Origin: Pseudomonas svalbardensis | GTDB lineage: Bacteria > Pseudomonadota > Gammaproteobacteria > Pseudomonadales > Pseudomonadaceae | DNA: 64,000 nt | Assembly: GCF_030053115.1 (NCBI RefSeq) | Contig: NZ_CP125619.1 | Span: 4,165,501 to 4,229,500, forward strand | Reading direction: 5' to 3' | In this document: positions 26,520 through 36,084 of the stretch, in pieces | How positions within the stretch are numbered: position 1 is the first letter of the stretch | Layout of the letters: the number at the start of each line of letters is the position of its first letter | Made by a program: the position numbers and the translations under genes | Notes under the pieces: model-generated | What the model saw: only the letters and a program-made list of their open reading frames with translations | Told to the model about the DNA's origin: nothing | Databases searched by the model: none

Positions 26520-26621
26520 GATCGTTCCCACGCTCTGCGTGGGAATGCCTCTAGGGACGCTCTGCGTCCAGTGACGCGGAGCGTCACGGGCTGCATTCCC
26601 ACGCAGAGCGTGGGAACGATC
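26520..26621. repeat. nested inverted repeat, cccacgctctgcgtggg type
   Basis: gatcgttcccacgctctgcg and the complementary segment ending in gggaacgatc (26612-26621) are 25+ bp arms; each arm is itself palindromic (cccacgc/gcgtggg), and an inner pair gacgctctgcgtcc/gacgcggagcgtcac adds more stem. It is a REP-type element common in P. fluorescens and may end transcription of both convergent genes. Confidence 0.85.
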
Positions 26622-26631
26622 GACGTGGGGA

Positions 26632-27468
26632 TCAACCCTGCCCGAAGACTTGGGAAGGCCGCCGCAGCAGCGGATCGAACGGATTGATCCGTGGTCCGAT
26701 CAGCGCCGCTTCGCGCTTGAGCATTTCCACCACTGTCGGCAAGCGATCCGGCCCCAGCCGATCACTCACGGTCGCCACACTCAGTGCTGCCACGGCCCGC
26801 CCTTCACGATCCAGAATCGGCACCGCCACCCCGGCCATGCCCTGCAACACGCCCGTGTTGCGTCCGGCATAACCCAGCTTGCGCACGTTCTCGACTTCCG
26901 AGCGCAGAAACACCTCGTCGTACAGGTGGAAATCCTTGAGCCTCGGCAAGTTGTAGTGAATCACTGTGTCGCGTTCCTCTTCTGGCAGGAACGCCAGAAT
27001 CGCCAGGCTGCCCTGCCCCACACCCAGTGCTACGCGCCCACCAATGTCACCGGTAAAGGTGCGGATCGGAAACGGACCTTCACTGCGGTCCAGGCAGATC
27101 GCATCAAAACCACTGCGCGCCAGCAAGAACAACGAATCCCCCAACGATGCCGACAGCCGCAGCAACGCCGGACGCACCAGTTCGCGCAGGTTTCCAGTGT
27201 TCCCGGCACGAGCCGCCAGGGCGAAAAACTCCAGACTCAAGCGATAGCGTTTGCTGCGCGCATCCTGCTCGACCATGCCCTCATCCATCAGGCTGCGCAG
27301 CAATCGGTGCGTGGTCGGTTGGGACAAACCAATGCGCTGGGCCAGTTGCGTCACCCGCTCCCCGCCCTCGACGGTTTCACCCAGACTGCGCAGCACGGCA
27401 AACAGTCTGGAGACCGCGCCTACACCGACATCACTTTTGCTTTCATTCCGCTCAATGGAATCTGTCAT
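26632..27468 (-). CDS. IclR family transcriptional regulator
   Basis: A protein of 278 residues with an N-terminal winged helix (about 17-80: VSRLFAVLRSLGE, LAQRIGLSQPTTHRLLRSL) and a C-terminal effector domain (about 95-265: GYAGRNTGVLQGMAGVAVPI). It faces the ABC transporter and oxidoreductase operon that starts at 27713 and is its likely regulator, responding to the substrate or its product. The ligand is unknown. Confidence 0.9.
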   Translation of the reverse strand: MTDSIERNESKSDVGVGAVSRLFAVLRSLGETVEGGERVTQLAQRIGLSQPTTHRLLRSLMDEGMVEQDARSKRYRLSLEFFALAARAGNTGNLRELVRPALLRLSASLGDSLFLLARSGFDAICLDRSEGPFPIRTFTGDIGGRVALGVGQGSLAILAFLPEEERDTVIHYNLPRLKDFHLYDEVFLRSEVENVRKLGYAGRNTGVLQGMAGVAVPILDREGRAVAALSVATVSDRLGPDRLPTVVEMLKREAALIGPRINPFDPLLRRPSQVFGQG

Positions 27469-27712
27469 GGGTTTTCTCGAGTATTAATTTACTCACCGAA
27501 TGAAACTGAAAATAGTCATCGCTTCAGTGAAATAGGCCATTGAGCCCATCCTATTCTTCGTCCTACTCTGCGTCCAGACAGGGGCGATTCGAACAACAGC
27601 GGCAGCCGACTAGAGTCGAGCGCCAACGCACCCAGCAAGACCTTTTCGTATCTGCCCATACAAAAAAGCGCGCCTTCGGGCGACGCATAACAATCTCAGG
27701 TGGAGCGCAGTT

Positions 27713-28732
27713 ATGGCTTTTGTGCAACTTGAAGGACTCGGCAAACGTTACGGTGAGATCGACGCCGTCGTTGCTACCAACCTCTCGGTCGACAAAGGCG
27801 AGTTCGTCTCGCTGCTCGGCCCCTCCGGATGCGGCAAAACCACCACCCTGCAAATGATCGCCGGCTTCGTCGAAGTCAGCAGCGGCCGCATCCTGCTGGA
27901 CGGTCGCGACATCACCCACGCCAAACCCGCCAGCCGTGGTCTGGGCGTGGTGTTCCAGAGTTACGCGCTGTTCCCGCACATGACCGTGAAAGACAACGTC
28001 GCCTTCGGCCTGCGCATGCGCAAAGTGGCCAACGGCGAGTTGCAGCAGCGAGTGGACCGGGTGCTGAAACTGGTACGCCTCAACCAGCATGCCGAGCGTT
28101 ACCCCCGGGAGCTTTCCGGTGGCCAGCGTCAACGCGTTGCATTGGCCCGCGCCCTGGTGATCGAGCCGCCGGTGCTGTTGCTCGATGAGCCGCTGTCCAA
28201 CCTCGACGCCAACCTGCGCGAAGAGATGCAATTCGAGATCCGCCGCATCCAGCGCGAAGTCGGGATCACCACATTGATGGTCACCCATGACCAGTCCGAA
28301 GCGCTGTCCATCAGCGACCGGGTGGTGGTGATGCAGGCCGGGCGCATCACCCAGATCGACGCGCCTTACACCCTCTACGAACACCCGCGCACCGAGTTCA
28401 TTTCCGGCTTCGTCGGCAAGGCCAATTTGCTACCCGGCGAGCGTGATGGCGCGGGTGTGGTCCAGGTTCGCAGTGGCGGCGAACTGACCTTGAGCCTGCG
28501 TCCGGAAAAAATCGATCTGCGGGACAAAGGTCAGGGCCGTCTGCAAGGCAACATCGTCAGCCGCTTCTTTCTCGGCAGCCAATGGCTGTACGGCGTATCG
28601 ACGACCCTGGGCGAACTCAGCGTGGTTCGCCGCAACGACGGTTCGGCACCGCTGACCGAAGGCACGGCGGTCGGCCTCGATTGGGACGCAGCGTTGCTGC
28701 GGGTGCTCAGTGTCGACGAGGTGCCGGCATGA
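27713..28732 (+). CDS. ABC transporter ATP-binding protein, PotA/FbpC type
   Basis: An ATPase of 339 residues with Walker A GPSGCGKTT, signature LSGGQRQRVALARAL, Walker B LLLDEPLSNLDANL, the switch His in VTHDQSEAL and a C-terminal TOBE domain (about 270-335). It powers the two permeases that follow. The type is shared by spermidine/putrescine and other polyamine-like or iron uptake systems. Its last bases overlap the next start (ATGA). It is the first gene of an operon of seven that ends with the binding protein. Confidence 0.92.
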   Translation: MAFVQLEGLGKRYGEIDAVVATNLSVDKGEFVSLLGPSGCGKTTTLQMIAGFVEVSSGRILLDGRDITHAKPASRGLGVVFQSYALFPHMTVKDNVAFGLRMRKVANGELQQRVDRVLKLVRLNQHAERYPRELSGGQRQRVALARALVIEPPVLLLDEPLSNLDANLREEMQFEIRRIQREVGITTLMVTHDQSEALSISDRVVVMQAGRITQIDAPYTLYEHPRTEFISGFVGKANLLPGERDGAGVVQVRSGGELTLSLRPEKIDLRDKGQGRLQGNIVSRFFLGSQWLYGVSTTLGELSVVRRNDGSAPLTEGTAVGLDWDAALLRVLSVDEVPA

Positions 28733-29598
28733 GTACGCTTGTCGCCATTCGCCAGGGACGCCAGGGTTACTGGCTGTCGGCACCGGCCCTGGCCTTATAC
28801 CTGGGCCTGCTGGTTATCCCGCTGCTGCTGACCTTGGTGCTGTCGTTCAACGTCTTCGACTACAGCTCGGGGATCAACGGCGACGCCTACACCCTCGATC
28901 ACTACAGCAGCCTGCTCGGCGATCCGTACTTCTACGAAATCTTTCTGCGCACGATGTGGATCAGCGCCCTGACCACCCTGCTCTGCGTGGTAATCGGCGT
29001 GCCCGAGGCCTACATCCTCAGCCGCATGGGCACGCCGTGGCGCTCGATTTTCCTGATTCTGATCCTCACCCCGTTGCTGATTTCGGTGGTGGTGCGCGCC
29101 TTCGGCTGGAGCCTGTTGCTCGGTGCCGACGGCCTGGTCAACCAGACCCTGCAAGCCTTCGGCGGCTCGCCGATGAAGCTGCTCTACACACCGTTCGCGG
29201 TGGTGATTGCACTGGTCCACGTGATGCTGCCGTTTATGATCATTCCGGTCTGGACCTCGCTGCAGAAACTCGACCCCGCCGCCGAGCAGGCCGCGATGTC
29301 CCTCGGTGCCAGGCACTTCACCGTGTTGCGCCAGGTGGTGCTGCCACAGATCATGCCCGGCGTGCTCTCGGGCACCTTGATCGTGTTCGGTCTCGCCGCC
29401 AGTTCGTTTGCCATCCCTGGCCTGCTCGGCGGACGCCGGATAAAAATGGTCGCCACGCTGATCTATGACCAGTACCTGTCGGAGCTCAACTGGCCGATGG
29501 GCGCGGCCATCGCCGTGGCCCTGCTGTTGCTCAACCTGCTGATCATGCTGTCGTGGAACCGGATGATCGAAGGCCGCTACAAGAAGTCATTGGGATAA
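28729..29598 (+). CDS. ABC transporter permease (PotB-like)
   Basis: A permease of 289 residues with six predicted membrane helices and the cytosolic coupling loop EQAAMSLGARHFTVLRQVVLPQIMPG, the EAA motif that docks on the ATPase. The start at 28729 overlaps the ATPase stop by four bases. The N-terminal extension before the first helix is short, like PotB/PotH. It pairs with the permease at 29605. Confidence 0.92.
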   Translation: MSTLVAIRQGRQGYWLSAPALALYLGLLVIPLLLTLVLSFNVFDYSSGINGDAYTLDHYSSLLGDPYFYEIFLRTMWISALTTLLCVVIGVPEAYILSRMGTPWRSIFLILILTPLLISVVVRAFGWSLLLGADGLVNQTLQAFGGSPMKLLYTPFAVVIALVHVMLPFMIIPVWTSLQKLDPAAEQAAMSLGARHFTVLRQVVLPQIMPGVLSGTLIVFGLAASSFAIPGLLGGRRIKMVATLIYDQYLSELNWPMGAAIAVALLLLNLLIMLSWNRMIEGRYKKSLG

Positions 29599-29604
29599 CT
29601 CGTC

Positions 29605-30399
29605 ATGTCCAAGAACGGTCCTTTCGCCCTGCTGTTCCATACCCTGGTGGTGCTGTTCATGCTGGCACCGCTGGTGGTGGTTTGCCTCGTGGCCTTCACA
29701 CCGGAAAACACCCTGAGCCTGCCGACCACTGAGTTTTCCCTGCGCTGGTTTCGCGCGGTGTTCGAGCGCGCAGACTTTGTCGATGCGTTCTACAACAGCC
29801 TGATCCTCGCGTTCTGCGCTGCCAGTCTGGCGACGCTGATTGCGGTGCCGGCGGCGCTGGCGATCACGCGCTTCGAGTTCCCCGGCCGCGACTTTTTCAA
29901 CGGTCTGTTCCTGTCGCCGATCATCATTCCGCACTTGGTGCTGGGTGTCGCATTGCTGCGCTTGTTTGCGCTGATGGGCGTCAATGGCAGCTTCGCCTGG
30001 CTGATCTTCGCCCATGTGCTGGTGATCACACCGTACGTGTTGCGACTGGTGCTGGCGTCGGCCATCGGCCTGGATCGCAGCGCCGAACACGCCGCGCAAT
30101 CGCTCGGTGCCGGGCGCTTCACGTTGTTCAGGGAAATCACCTTGCCGATGATTCTGCCGGGGGTCGCCGGTGGCTGGCTGCTGGCGTTCATCAACAGTTT
30201 CGATGAGGTCACTTTGTCAATTTTCGTCACCTCGCCGGCCACGCAAACCCTGCCGGTGCGGATGTACGTGTACGCCACTGAATCCATCGATCCGATGATG
30301 GCGGCGGTGTCGGCACTGGTGATTGGGCTGACCGCGCTGACGATGATTTTGCTCGACCGGGTTTACGGCCTGGATCGGGTTCTGGTGGGCAAACAATGA
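29605..30399 (+). CDS. ABC transporter permease (PotC-like)
   Basis: A permease of 264 residues with six membrane helices and the EAA loop EHAAQSLGAGRFTLFREITLPMILPG. The sequence TPENTLSLPTTEFSLRWF after helix 1 is typical of PotC/PotI subunits. It lies six bases behind the partner permease; eight bases separate it from the small iron-sulfur gene, so transport and oxidation are in one transcript. Confidence 0.92.
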   Translation: MSKNGPFALLFHTLVVLFMLAPLVVVCLVAFTPENTLSLPTTEFSLRWFRAVFERADFVDAFYNSLILAFCAASLATLIAVPAALAITRFEFPGRDFFNGLFLSPIIIPHLVLGVALLRLFALMGVNGSFAWLIFAHVLVITPYVLRLVLASAIGLDRSAEHAAQSLGAGRFTLFREITLPMILPGVAGGWLLAFINSFDEVTLSIFVTSPATQTLPVRMYVYATESIDPMMAAVSALVIGLTALTMILLDRVYGLDRVLVGKQ

Positions 30400-30406
30400 G
30401 GGCGCC

Positions 30407-30697
30407 ATGGCTCTGCTGAAACGACTGGCCGAAGGCGACCGCCCGGCCTTGGACTTTACCCTCGACGGCACGCCGGCCACCGGCCTGCTCGGCGACACCT
30501 TGCTGACGGCGGTGCTGACCTGCAGCGAACACTTGCGCGGCAGCGACTTCAGCGCCGAACCCCGCGCCGGGTTTTGCATGATGGGTGCGTGTCAGGACTG
30601 CTGGGTAAGACTGGGCGATGGTCGACGCGTGCGCGCCTGTTCGACGTTGCTCGAAGCCGGGCAGCAGATCAGCCGCGAACCGGGGCGACACTTATGA
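30407..30697 (+). CDS. (2Fe-2S)-binding small subunit, HcnA-like
   Basis: A protein of 96 residues with the ferredoxin-like cluster pattern C-x4-C-x2-C then one further Cys (FCMMGACQDCWVRLGDG, VRACST). Small proteins of this type are the gamma subunit of three-part flavoenzymes such as hydrogen cyanide synthase (HcnA), octopine/nopaline oxidases and D-hydroxyproline dehydrogenase. It overlaps the next gene by four bases. Confidence 0.88.
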   Translation: MALLKRLAEGDRPALDFTLDGTPATGLLGDTLLTAVLTCSEHLRGSDFSAEPRAGFCMMGACQDCWVRLGDGRRVRACSTLLEAGQQISREPGRHL

Positions 30698-32055
30698 GCA
30701 CACCCTCGGTGGTCATCATCGGCGCCGGTCCGGCCGGGATTCGTGCAGCGCAAACATTGGTCGCCCACGGCGTTCGCCCGGTGCTGCTGGACGAAGCAGC
30801 ACGCGGTGGCGGGCAGATTTATCGTCGACAACCGGCAAACTTCAAGCGCTCGCCGGTCAAGCTGTATGGCTTCGAAGCCGGCAAGGCCAACGCGCTGCAT
30901 CAGACGATTGATGAGTTGCACGAGCAACTCGACTACCGTCCCGAGACGTTGGTATGGAACGCCGAGGACGGTGCGCTTGACACCTTGCATGAAGGCCGCG
31001 CCGCGCGGCTGGCGTTCTCCCGCGTGATCGTCGCCACGGGCGCCACCGACCGGATTCTGCCGGTACCGGGCTGGACCCTTCCGGGGGTCTACAGCCTCGG
31101 CGCAGCGCAGATCGCCCTCAAGTTTCAAGGCTGCGCTATCGGTGAACGCGTGGTGTTCGCCGGCAGCGGGCCGTTGCTGTACCTGGTGGCGTATCAATAC
31201 GCCAAGGCCGGCGCCAAGGTGGTCGCTGTGCTCGACAGTTCGCCTTTCAGCACTCAGGCCCGCGCCCTGCCCGGTCTGCTCTCGCAACCGGCCACCCTGG
31301 CCAAAGGCATCTATTACCGCAGTTGGTTGACCGCCCACGGCATCCCGGTGCATCAAGGTGCCAGCCTCACAGGCATCAATGGCGATCAGCGTGTGCAATC
31401 GCTGACCTGGCGCAACGCGAAGGGCTATCAGCATCTTAATTGCGACGCCGTCGCCTTCGCCCACGGCCTGCGCAGTGAAACCCAACTCGCCGATCTGCTC
31501 GGCTGTGAGTTCGCCTGGAACCCGCTCAACCGCGCCTGGCTGCCGCAACGTGACAGCGCCGGTCGCAGCAGTGTCGCCGAGGTTTACCTGGCCGGTGACG
31601 GCGCCGGCATCATGGGCGCCGACGCGGCGGAAATGGCCGGCGAACGCGCGGCTCTGGCGTTGCTCGAAGACATCGGTTGCCTGATCCCGCCGCAGCGTGG
31701 TGCGCAATTGGAGCAGGCGCTGGGACGGATCGATACCTTCCGCCAAGGCCTGGAACGGGCCTTCGTCTTTCCCGAGAATTGGGCCGCCGATGCCCCGAAT
31801 GAGTTGATGATCTGCCGCTGCGAAGAAGTGCCGGCCGGTGACATCCGCCAAGTCGTGCGCGAGGGCTATTGGGAGATCAACCGAGTCAAGGCCCATTGCC
31901 GGGTCGGCATGGGCCGCTGTCAGGGCCGGATGTGTGGCGCCGCCGCTGCGGAAATCATTGCCTGCGAAAGTCAGCGCTGCGTGTCCGACATCGGCAGGCT
32001 TCGGGCTCAGGCCCCCATCAAACCCCTGCCGTTTGGTTTGGAGGTCGAGTCATGA
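30694..32055 (+). CDS. FAD-dependent oxidoreductase with C-terminal [2Fe-2S] motif, HcnB/OoxA-like
   Basis: A protein of 453 residues from the ATG at 30694 with an N-terminal Rossmann FAD motif VVIIGAGPAGIRAAQTL, a GGGQIYR segment, a second nucleotide site around VVFAGSGPLLYLVAYQYAK, and a C-terminal BFD-like iron-sulfur region with CRCEEV, KAHCRVGMGRCQGRMCG. This is the alpha subunit layout of HcnB, OoxA and NoxA, which passes electrons from the substrate-oxidising subunit. It overlaps both neighbours by four bases. Confidence 0.9.
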   Translation: MSTPSVVIIGAGPAGIRAAQTLVAHGVRPVLLDEAARGGGQIYRRQPANFKRSPVKLYGFEAGKANALHQTIDELHEQLDYRPETLVWNAEDGALDTLHEGRAARLAFSRVIVATGATDRILPVPGWTLPGVYSLGAAQIALKFQGCAIGERVVFAGSGPLLYLVAYQYAKAGAKVVAVLDSSPFSTQARALPGLLSQPATLAKGIYYRSWLTAHGIPVHQGASLTGINGDQRVQSLTWRNAKGYQHLNCDAVAFAHGLRSETQLADLLGCEFAWNPLNRAWLPQRDSAGRSSVAEVYLAGDGAGIMGADAAEMAGERAALALLEDIGCLIPPQRGAQLEQALGRIDTFRQGLERAFVFPENWAADAPNELMICRCEEVPAGDIRQVVREGYWEINRVKAHCRVGMGRCQGRMCGAAAAEIIACESQRCVSDIGRLRAQAPIKPLPFGLEVES

Positions 32056-33167
32056 TCGAAGTCGATGCCGTCATCATTGGCGGCGGTATTGTCGGCGCCT
32101 CCGCCGCGCTTTTTCTGAGCAAGGCCGGCCGGCGTGTCGCGCTGCTGGAGCGGGACTTCTGTGGCTCGCATTCCAGCGGCGTGAACTACGGCGGCGTGCG
32201 GCGTCAGGGGCGACCGTTGTCGCAACTGCCGCTGTCGCAGCGGGCCCACGACATCTGGGGGCAACTGCCGCAGCTGATTGGCATCGACGGTGAGTATCAG
32301 CGCAGCGGCCACCTGAAACTGGCCCGCAGCCTCAGCGACCTGCACGCCTTGCAAGACTATGCCGCCAGCAGTCGGGGCTTTGGCCTCGATTTGCAGGTAT
32401 TCGAGCGCAGTGAATTACGCGCACGTTTTCCGTGGGTCGGCGAGGTCGCGGTCGGCGCCTCGTTTTGCCCCGATGACGGTCATGCCAACCCGCGACTGGT
32501 CTCCCCGGCGTTTGCCCGGGCGGCGCGGCGACATGGCGCACAGGTCCATGAACAATGCCCGGTGACGGCGGTGGAACACGACGGTCAACGCTTTCGCATC
32601 AGTACGCAAACCGGTCTGGAGCTACAGACGCCCTGGCTGCTGAATTGCGCCGGAGCCTGGGCCGGCACCCTGGCAGAACAGTTCGGTGAGGGGGTGCCGA
32701 TGCGCGCCGGGCACCCGGCGATGCTGGTCACCGAGCCATTGCCGCTGGTGATGAATGCCAGCACCGGGGTCGAGGGCGGCGGTATCTATGCCCGTCAGGT
32801 CGCTCGCGGCAATTGCGTGTTGGGTGGCGGTCAGGGTTTTGCCCTCGACGACGCCCGCGCCCGGCCGGGCCAGCACGCCGTGATCGAGATCCTGCGTCAG
32901 GCCGTCGAGCTTTATCCGTTTCTTGAAGGCGCCCAGGCGATTCGCACCTGGAGCGGCACCGAAGGTTACCTGCCCGATCACCAACCGGTGATCGGCCACA
33001 GTGGCACTCAACCCGGTCTGTTGCACGCGTTCGGCTTTGCCGGCGCAGGTTTCCAGATCGCCCCCGCGGTGGGCCAGGCGCTCACCGAAATCATCTGCAG
33101 CGGCGCCTCAAAGACGCCACTGGATGCGTTTTCCATCACCCGGTTTCACTCCATCTCCGTTGCTTGA
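32052..33167 (+). CDS. FAD-dependent amino-acid/opine oxidoreductase, HcnC/OoxB-like (DAO family)
   Basis: A protein of 371 residues with DAO-family motif VDAVIIGGGIVGASAALFL and the C-terminal FGFAGAGFQIAPAVGQAL. The segment GVNYGGVRRQGR is near the FAD-binding site. It should be the subunit that oxidises a secondary amine or amino acid. Together with the two preceding genes it makes a three-part dehydrogenase. Candidate substrates are opines, N-alkyl amino acids, hydroxyproline or glycine (as in cyanide synthesis); the transporter beside it argues for an imported compound. Confidence 0.9.
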   Translation: MIEVDAVIIGGGIVGASAALFLSKAGRRVALLERDFCGSHSSGVNYGGVRRQGRPLSQLPLSQRAHDIWGQLPQLIGIDGEYQRSGHLKLARSLSDLHALQDYAASSRGFGLDLQVFERSELRARFPWVGEVAVGASFCPDDGHANPRLVSPAFARAARRHGAQVHEQCPVTAVEHDGQRFRISTQTGLELQTPWLLNCAGAWAGTLAEQFGEGVPMRAGHPAMLVTEPLPLVMNASTGVEGGGIYARQVARGNCVLGGGQGFALDDARARPGQHAVIEILRQAVELYPFLEGAQAIRTWSGTEGYLPDHQPVIGHSGTQPGLLHAFGFAGAGFQIAPAVGQALTEIICSGASKTPLDAFSITRFHSISVA

Positions 33168-33185
33168 TAGAGGAAGGTCGCGCCA

Positions 33186-34232
33186 ATGAATAACGTCAAA
33201 CGCAGTGCACTGCTCGGTTTCTCCTGTCTGACCGCCCTGCTCACGGTCACCCAGGCCCAGGCCGAACCGACGCTTTACCTGGGCATGAACGGCGGGACTA
33301 TGGAGCGGCTATACGCCGACAAGGTGCTGCCGGTTTTCGAGAAGGCCAATAACGTCAAAGTGGTGATCGTGCCCGGCACCTCCGCCGATATTCTGGCCAA
33401 GGTCCAGGCCAGCAAAGGCAACCCGCAGATGCACGTGATGTTCCTCGACGACGGCATCATGTACCGCGCCATCGCCATGGGGCTGTGCGACAAACTCGAA
33501 GACAGCGCACCGCTGGCGCAGATTCCGGCCAAGGGCCGCATCAAGGATCAAGCGGTGGCGGTCAGCCTCGGCGTGACCGGGCTGGCGTACAACACGCGTC
33601 TGTTCAAGGAGAACGGCTGGACCGCGCCGACCTCGTGGATGGACATGGCCGACCCGCGCTTCAAGGACAAACTGGTGTTCCAGTCGATGGCCTCCTCAAC
33701 CTTTGGCCTGCACGGATTCCTGATGTTCAACCGGATTCAGGGCGGCAGCGAAACCGACGTCGAGCCAGGCTTCAAGGCGTGGCCGAACACCGTCGGGCGC
33801 AACGTGCTGGAGTACATCCCGAGTTCGGCGAAGATTTCCGAAATGCTTCAGACCGACGAAGCCGCGCTGTTCCCACTGACGCCGACCCAGGTCACCGCCC
33901 TGAAACTCAAGGGCATGCCGGTGGAATATGCGCAACCGAAGGAAGGCGCCGTGGTGCTCAACGTGGCCGAATGTGCCATCGCCAACAACACCCAACCGGA
34001 ACTGGCGCAGAAGCTCGCGGCCTTCTTGCTGACGCCGCAAGCGCAGGCCGCCGCGCTTGAAGACGGCGACCAGATCCCGTCCAACCCCAATACCCCGACC
34101 ACCGACAAGACTCGCGGCCAGGTGGAGGCGATGAAGCAGTACCTGACCACTGCCATTGCGATCGATTGGGATCAGGTCAACGAACAGCGCCCGGCATGGA
34201 ATGCGCGGTGGAATCGCAGTATCGAGCGGTAA
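33186..34232 (+). CDS. ABC transporter periplasmic substrate-binding protein (PotD/AfuA type)
   Basis: A protein of 348 residues with a signal peptide (about 1-26, ending TQAQA before EPTLYLG) and a type II periplasmic binding fold of the spermidine/iron family (MNGGTMERLYADKVLPVFEK, DDGIMYRAIAMGL). It delivers the ligand to the permeases encoded earlier in the operon. Placing the binding protein last, behind catabolic genes, supports one substrate for the whole operon. No ligand-defining motif is evident. Confidence 0.92.
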   Translation: MNNVKRSALLGFSCLTALLTVTQAQAEPTLYLGMNGGTMERLYADKVLPVFEKANNVKVVIVPGTSADILAKVQASKGNPQMHVMFLDDGIMYRAIAMGLCDKLEDSAPLAQIPAKGRIKDQAVAVSLGVTGLAYNTRLFKENGWTAPTSWMDMADPRFKDKLVFQSMASSTFGLHGFLMFNRIQGGSETDVEPGFKAWPNTVGRNVLEYIPSSAKISEMLQTDEAALFPLTPTQVTALKLKGMPVEYAQPKEGAVVLNVAECAIANNTQPELAQKLAAFLLTPQAQAAALEDGDQIPSNPNTPTTDKTRGQVEAMKQYLTTAIAIDWDQVNEQRPAWNARWNRSIER

Positions 34233-34254
34233 CTTCCGGCATAGCGCTATCTAT

Positions 34255-34413
34255 GTAGCAGCTGCCGAGCCTGCGAGGCTGCGTTCGGTTCGGGCCGCGT
34301 TCGGACGGAGCAGTCGCCAATCCATTCTCTGCGGTTTTCTTGAATGACCGCGGTGTTTGGTTTTACGACTGCTCTGCAGCCGAACGCAGCCTCGCAGGCT
34401 CGGCAGCTGCTAC
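34255..34413. repeat. REPIN, gtagcagctg type
   Basis: gtagcagctgccgagcctgc at the left pairs with gcaggctcggcagctgctac at the right; the spacer holds atccattctctgcggttttc. This is the same family as at 23172 and 44519. The following stretch up to 34695 holds a short hairpin (tagctcatgc near 34588 against gcatgagct near 34608) and no gene I can support. Confidence 0.9.
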
Positions 34414-34695
34414 AGGTCGACACAACTGGAATGGAAATTCCCCCTTTGGTTACACTACGGCGCGGCAGCTCGGGGAGCTGCCTGCCGATTACGGGGTGAA
34501 ATCACAGTGGCCGTTCGACCGTCTGGCGCGCACGCGCAGCCGCTTGGGGCAGTTGGTCGAAATCAGGGACCCGTAGGTTTTGTGGCGTAGCTCATGCTCG
34601 CGATAGCGGCATGAGCTGCACCACACTTTTCCGGCTATCATGGCGCCCATTTTCTGGCCTCCGCGCCCTCCTCTCGATCAATAGTGAATCTGTTC

Positions 34696-36084
34696 ATGGA
34701 TACCCTTGCCCAACTGCGCGCCGGCCAACTGTCGGGCGTTACCCGCCTGGACCTCACCGGCGGCCTGACGGAGTTTCCGCGAGAAGTCTTCGACCTGGCG
34801 GACTCGCTGGAAGTCCTCGACCTCAGTGGCAATGCCTTGAGCAGTCTGCCGGACGACTTGCACCGTCTGACCCGTTTGCGCGTGCTGTTCTGCTCGGACA
34901 ATCTGTTCACCGAACTGCCCGACTGCCTGGGCCAATGCGCCGCTCTGACGATGGTCGGCTTCAAGGCCAACCGCATCGAACACGTGCCAGGCGCGGCCCT
35001 GCCACCGTTGCTGCGCTGGCTGATCCTGACCGATAACTGCATCACTGAACTGCCCGCCGAGCTGGGTGAACGCCCGCACCTGCAAAAACTCATGCTTGCT
35101 GGCAACCGCTTGCAACGCTTGCCGGAGAGCTTGCGTCATTGCCATCGACTCGAACTGATCCGCGTCGCCGCCAATCGGTTGACCGAGTTGCCCGAGTGGC
35201 TGCTGTCCCTGCCGAGCCTGACCTGGCTGGCGTACGCCGGTAACCCGCTGGAGACCGAAGCCGATGCGGCCGCTGTCGAAGCCACGCCCCGCATTCCCTG
35301 GTCCGAACTGTGTCTGGAGCAGCAACTGGGCGAAGGCGCGTCAGGGGTGATTCATCGCGCAATGTGGGATCGACCGGGCCAACCGGCCACACAGGTCGCC
35401 GTCAAACTCTACAAAGGCGAAATGACCAGCGATGGCTCGCCGTTGCACGAGATGAACGCCTGCATCACCGCCGGTAGTCACCCCAACCTGATCCGGGTTG
35501 AAGGGCGCGTCGTCGGGCATCCAGAAGCCCAGGCCGGGCTGGTGATGCAGCTGATCGATCCGAGCTATCGCAATCTGTCCGGGCTGCCGAGCCTGGCGTC
35601 GTGCACCCGCGACGTTTACGCCAACGACACCCGGTTCAGCGCTGGCGTGGCATTGCGCATCGCCTGTGGCATCGCCTCGGCAGCCGAACATTTGCACCAG
35701 CATGGCATCACCCACGGCGACCTCTACGGCCACAACATTTTGTGGAACGAGCACGGTGATTGCCTGCTGGGGGATTTTGGCGCCGCATCTTTCCATGCCA
35801 CCTCGGACAGCCTTGAAAGCCGTGCGCTGCAACGGATCGAGGTACGGGCGTTTGGTGTTTTGCTGGGAGAATTGTTGGAGCGGATCGACTCAGGGTTGAG
35901 CGATGAGGACTGTGTGCAGCTGGAGCAATTGCAGCAGCGCTGCTGTCAGCCGCAGGTGCTGGAGCGACCGGGGTTCAGCGAAATTATTCAGGCGCTGGCG
36001 GTATTGGCTTCAACCACTGGAAGCCAATACAAACCTGTGGCGAGGGACCTCCCCACAGGTCATCACACGCTCGAAGCGGTTTAA
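34696..36084 (+). CDS. leucine-rich-repeat protein kinase (fusion)
   Basis: A protein of 462 residues (a GTG at 34684 would add four). Residues about 13-186 hold seven to eight leucine-rich repeats ([46 protein letters not shown]). Residues about 205-440 are a eukaryotic-type kinase: glycine loop [12 protein letters not shown], the ATP Lys in VAVKLYK, the catalytic loop HGDLYGHN (HGD in place of HRD), and GDFGA as the DFG. The Lys, both Asp and the Asn are kept, so it is probably active. There is no membrane segment or signal peptide, so it should be cytosolic. The partner and target are unknown; its downstream neighbour is convergent. Confidence 0.92.
   Translation: MDTLAQLRAGQLSGVTRLDLTGGLTEFPREVFDLADSLEVLDLSGNALSSLPDDLHRLTRLRVLFCSDNLFTELPDCLGQCAALTMVGFKANRIEHVPGAALPPLLRWLILTDNCITELPAELGERPHLQKLMLAGNRLQRLPESLRHCHRLELIRVAANRLTELPEWLLSLPSLTWLAYAGNPLETEADAAAVEATPRIPWSELCLEQQLGEGASGVIHRAMWDRPGQPATQVAVKLYKGEMTSDGSPLHEMNACITAGSHPNLIRVEGRVVGHPEAQAGLVMQLIDPSYRNLSGLPSLASCTRDVYANDTRFSAGVALRIACGIASAAEHLHQHGITHGDLYGHNILWNEHGDCLLGDFGAASFHATSDSLESRALQRIEVRAFGVLLGELLERIDSGLSDEDCVQLEQLQQRCCQPQVLERPGFSEIIQALAVLASTTGSQYKPVARDLPTGHHTLEAV

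Noticed and set aside
34340..34576. 78-codon frame behind the REPIN
   Set aside because: Its first half is the right REP arm; the second half (ARQLGELPADYGVKSQWPFD) could be a gene remnant but has no start or known relative.
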